Origin: Beroe ovata
Taxonomy: Eukaryota; Ctenophora; Nuda; Beroida; Beroidae
Reading direction: 5' to 3'
NCBI GenBank assembly: GCA_946803715.1
Contig: CAMPET010000229.1
Coordinates: 44,790 to 62,642 of the forward strand
Length of the DNA stretch: 17,853 nt
In this document: positions 17,640 to 17,853 of the stretch, piece by piece
How positions within the stretch are numbered: position 1 is the stretch's first letter
How the letters are laid out: each line of letters begins with the position of its first letter
The notes under the pieces: generated by a model
The model's database searches: none
What the model saw: the letters and a program-made list of their open reading frames with translations, nothing else
Told to the model about the DNA's origin: nothing
Program-made: the position numbers and the translations under genes

Positions 17640-17853
17640 TCGCCAAAATCGCGATTTTCACGCTATTATCAAACCATGTTAACGGAGTCTGTTCACCTTG
17701 AAAATTTGTACAGCTCATCTCTATGTCGATATGAACAAACCCTGAAAATTTCATGCAAATCGGTCCAGCCGTTTTTCCACAATAAAATAGCGAAAAATAA
17801 TAAAAACTCCAAAAATTAGTGCCTTACCCGACGACGACGACGACGACGACGAC
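17640..17853 (+). mobile_element. Probable repeat-element 3' end with (GAC)n tail, cut by the window edge
   Basis: The segment includes AAAATTTCATGCAAATCGGT and CCAGCCGTTTTTCCACAA, a kind of sequence I recall as recurring in many invertebrate genomes, and ends in at least eight GAC units (17830-17853). A body closed by a short tandem tail resembles the 3' end of a non-LTR retrotransposon or SINE. The class cannot be settled without the sequence beyond the edge. Confidence 0.4.

Noticed and set aside
1-17853. CRISPR array, prophage, integron or other prokaryotic system
   Set aside because: The tandem arrays lack constant-length unique spacers, and the spliced animal-type genes show nuclear eukaryotic DNA.

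Overview
The window is animal nuclear DNA, most likely from a marine or other invertebrate; I cannot name the phylum. The genes are split by GT-AG introns of about 80 to 1600 bases. The recognisable proteins are animal-type hnRNP RNA-binding proteins and a coiled-coil protein of probable ciliary/centrosomal type. The non-coding DNA is full of minisatellites, microsatellites, hairpins and short non-autonomous transposon remnants. There are no operons, and long open frames outside the exons look like chance or repeat translation.

Layout. 1-245 is a minisatellite. From about 749 to 5030 (+ strand) lies the 3' part of a gene whose last six exons (1405-1550, 1896-2053, 2823-2941, 3041-3124, 3209-3314, 4920-5030) splice in frame into 240 codons. 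The C-terminal ~100 residues resemble the C-terminus of CCDC81, and the N-terminal part would lie left of the window. Its last intron holds a ~0.7-kb direct duplication, each copy with a palindromic RFX X-box, a CRE and a GC-rich 17-bp satellite. The copies are separated by an N and 19 Cs. From about 5310 to 7390 no gene is seen.

Two tandem genes on the minus strand encode two-RRM hnRNPs. Gene A (9059 to 7390, five coding exons, 342 residues) is hnRNP A/B-like with an RGG/GGY tail. Gene B (15461 to 12458, five coding exons, 307 residues) is closer to hnRNP D/AB with a Tyr/Gly-rich tail. Between them, at 9716-9817, lies a decayed copy of gene A's second exon with its splice acceptor kept, suggesting a local family that duplicates and decays. 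15470-17853 is repeat-rich: a tRNA-derived SINE head, a perfect 17-bp palindrome, a short hAT-like MITE and the end of a repeat with a GAC tail.

The most interesting features concern splicing. In the CCDC81-like gene an 18-bp tandem repeat reiterates the 5' splice site four times, so donor choice would add 0 to 3 in-frame hexapeptides. In hnRNP gene B a 32-bp duplication copies the 5' splice site, and the distal donor would cause a frameshift and immediate stop, a possible built-in switch to nonsense-mediated decay. I do not see an operon-like or defence-like new system. All gene calls rest on reading splice sites and frames by eye, and all family comparisons are from memory.
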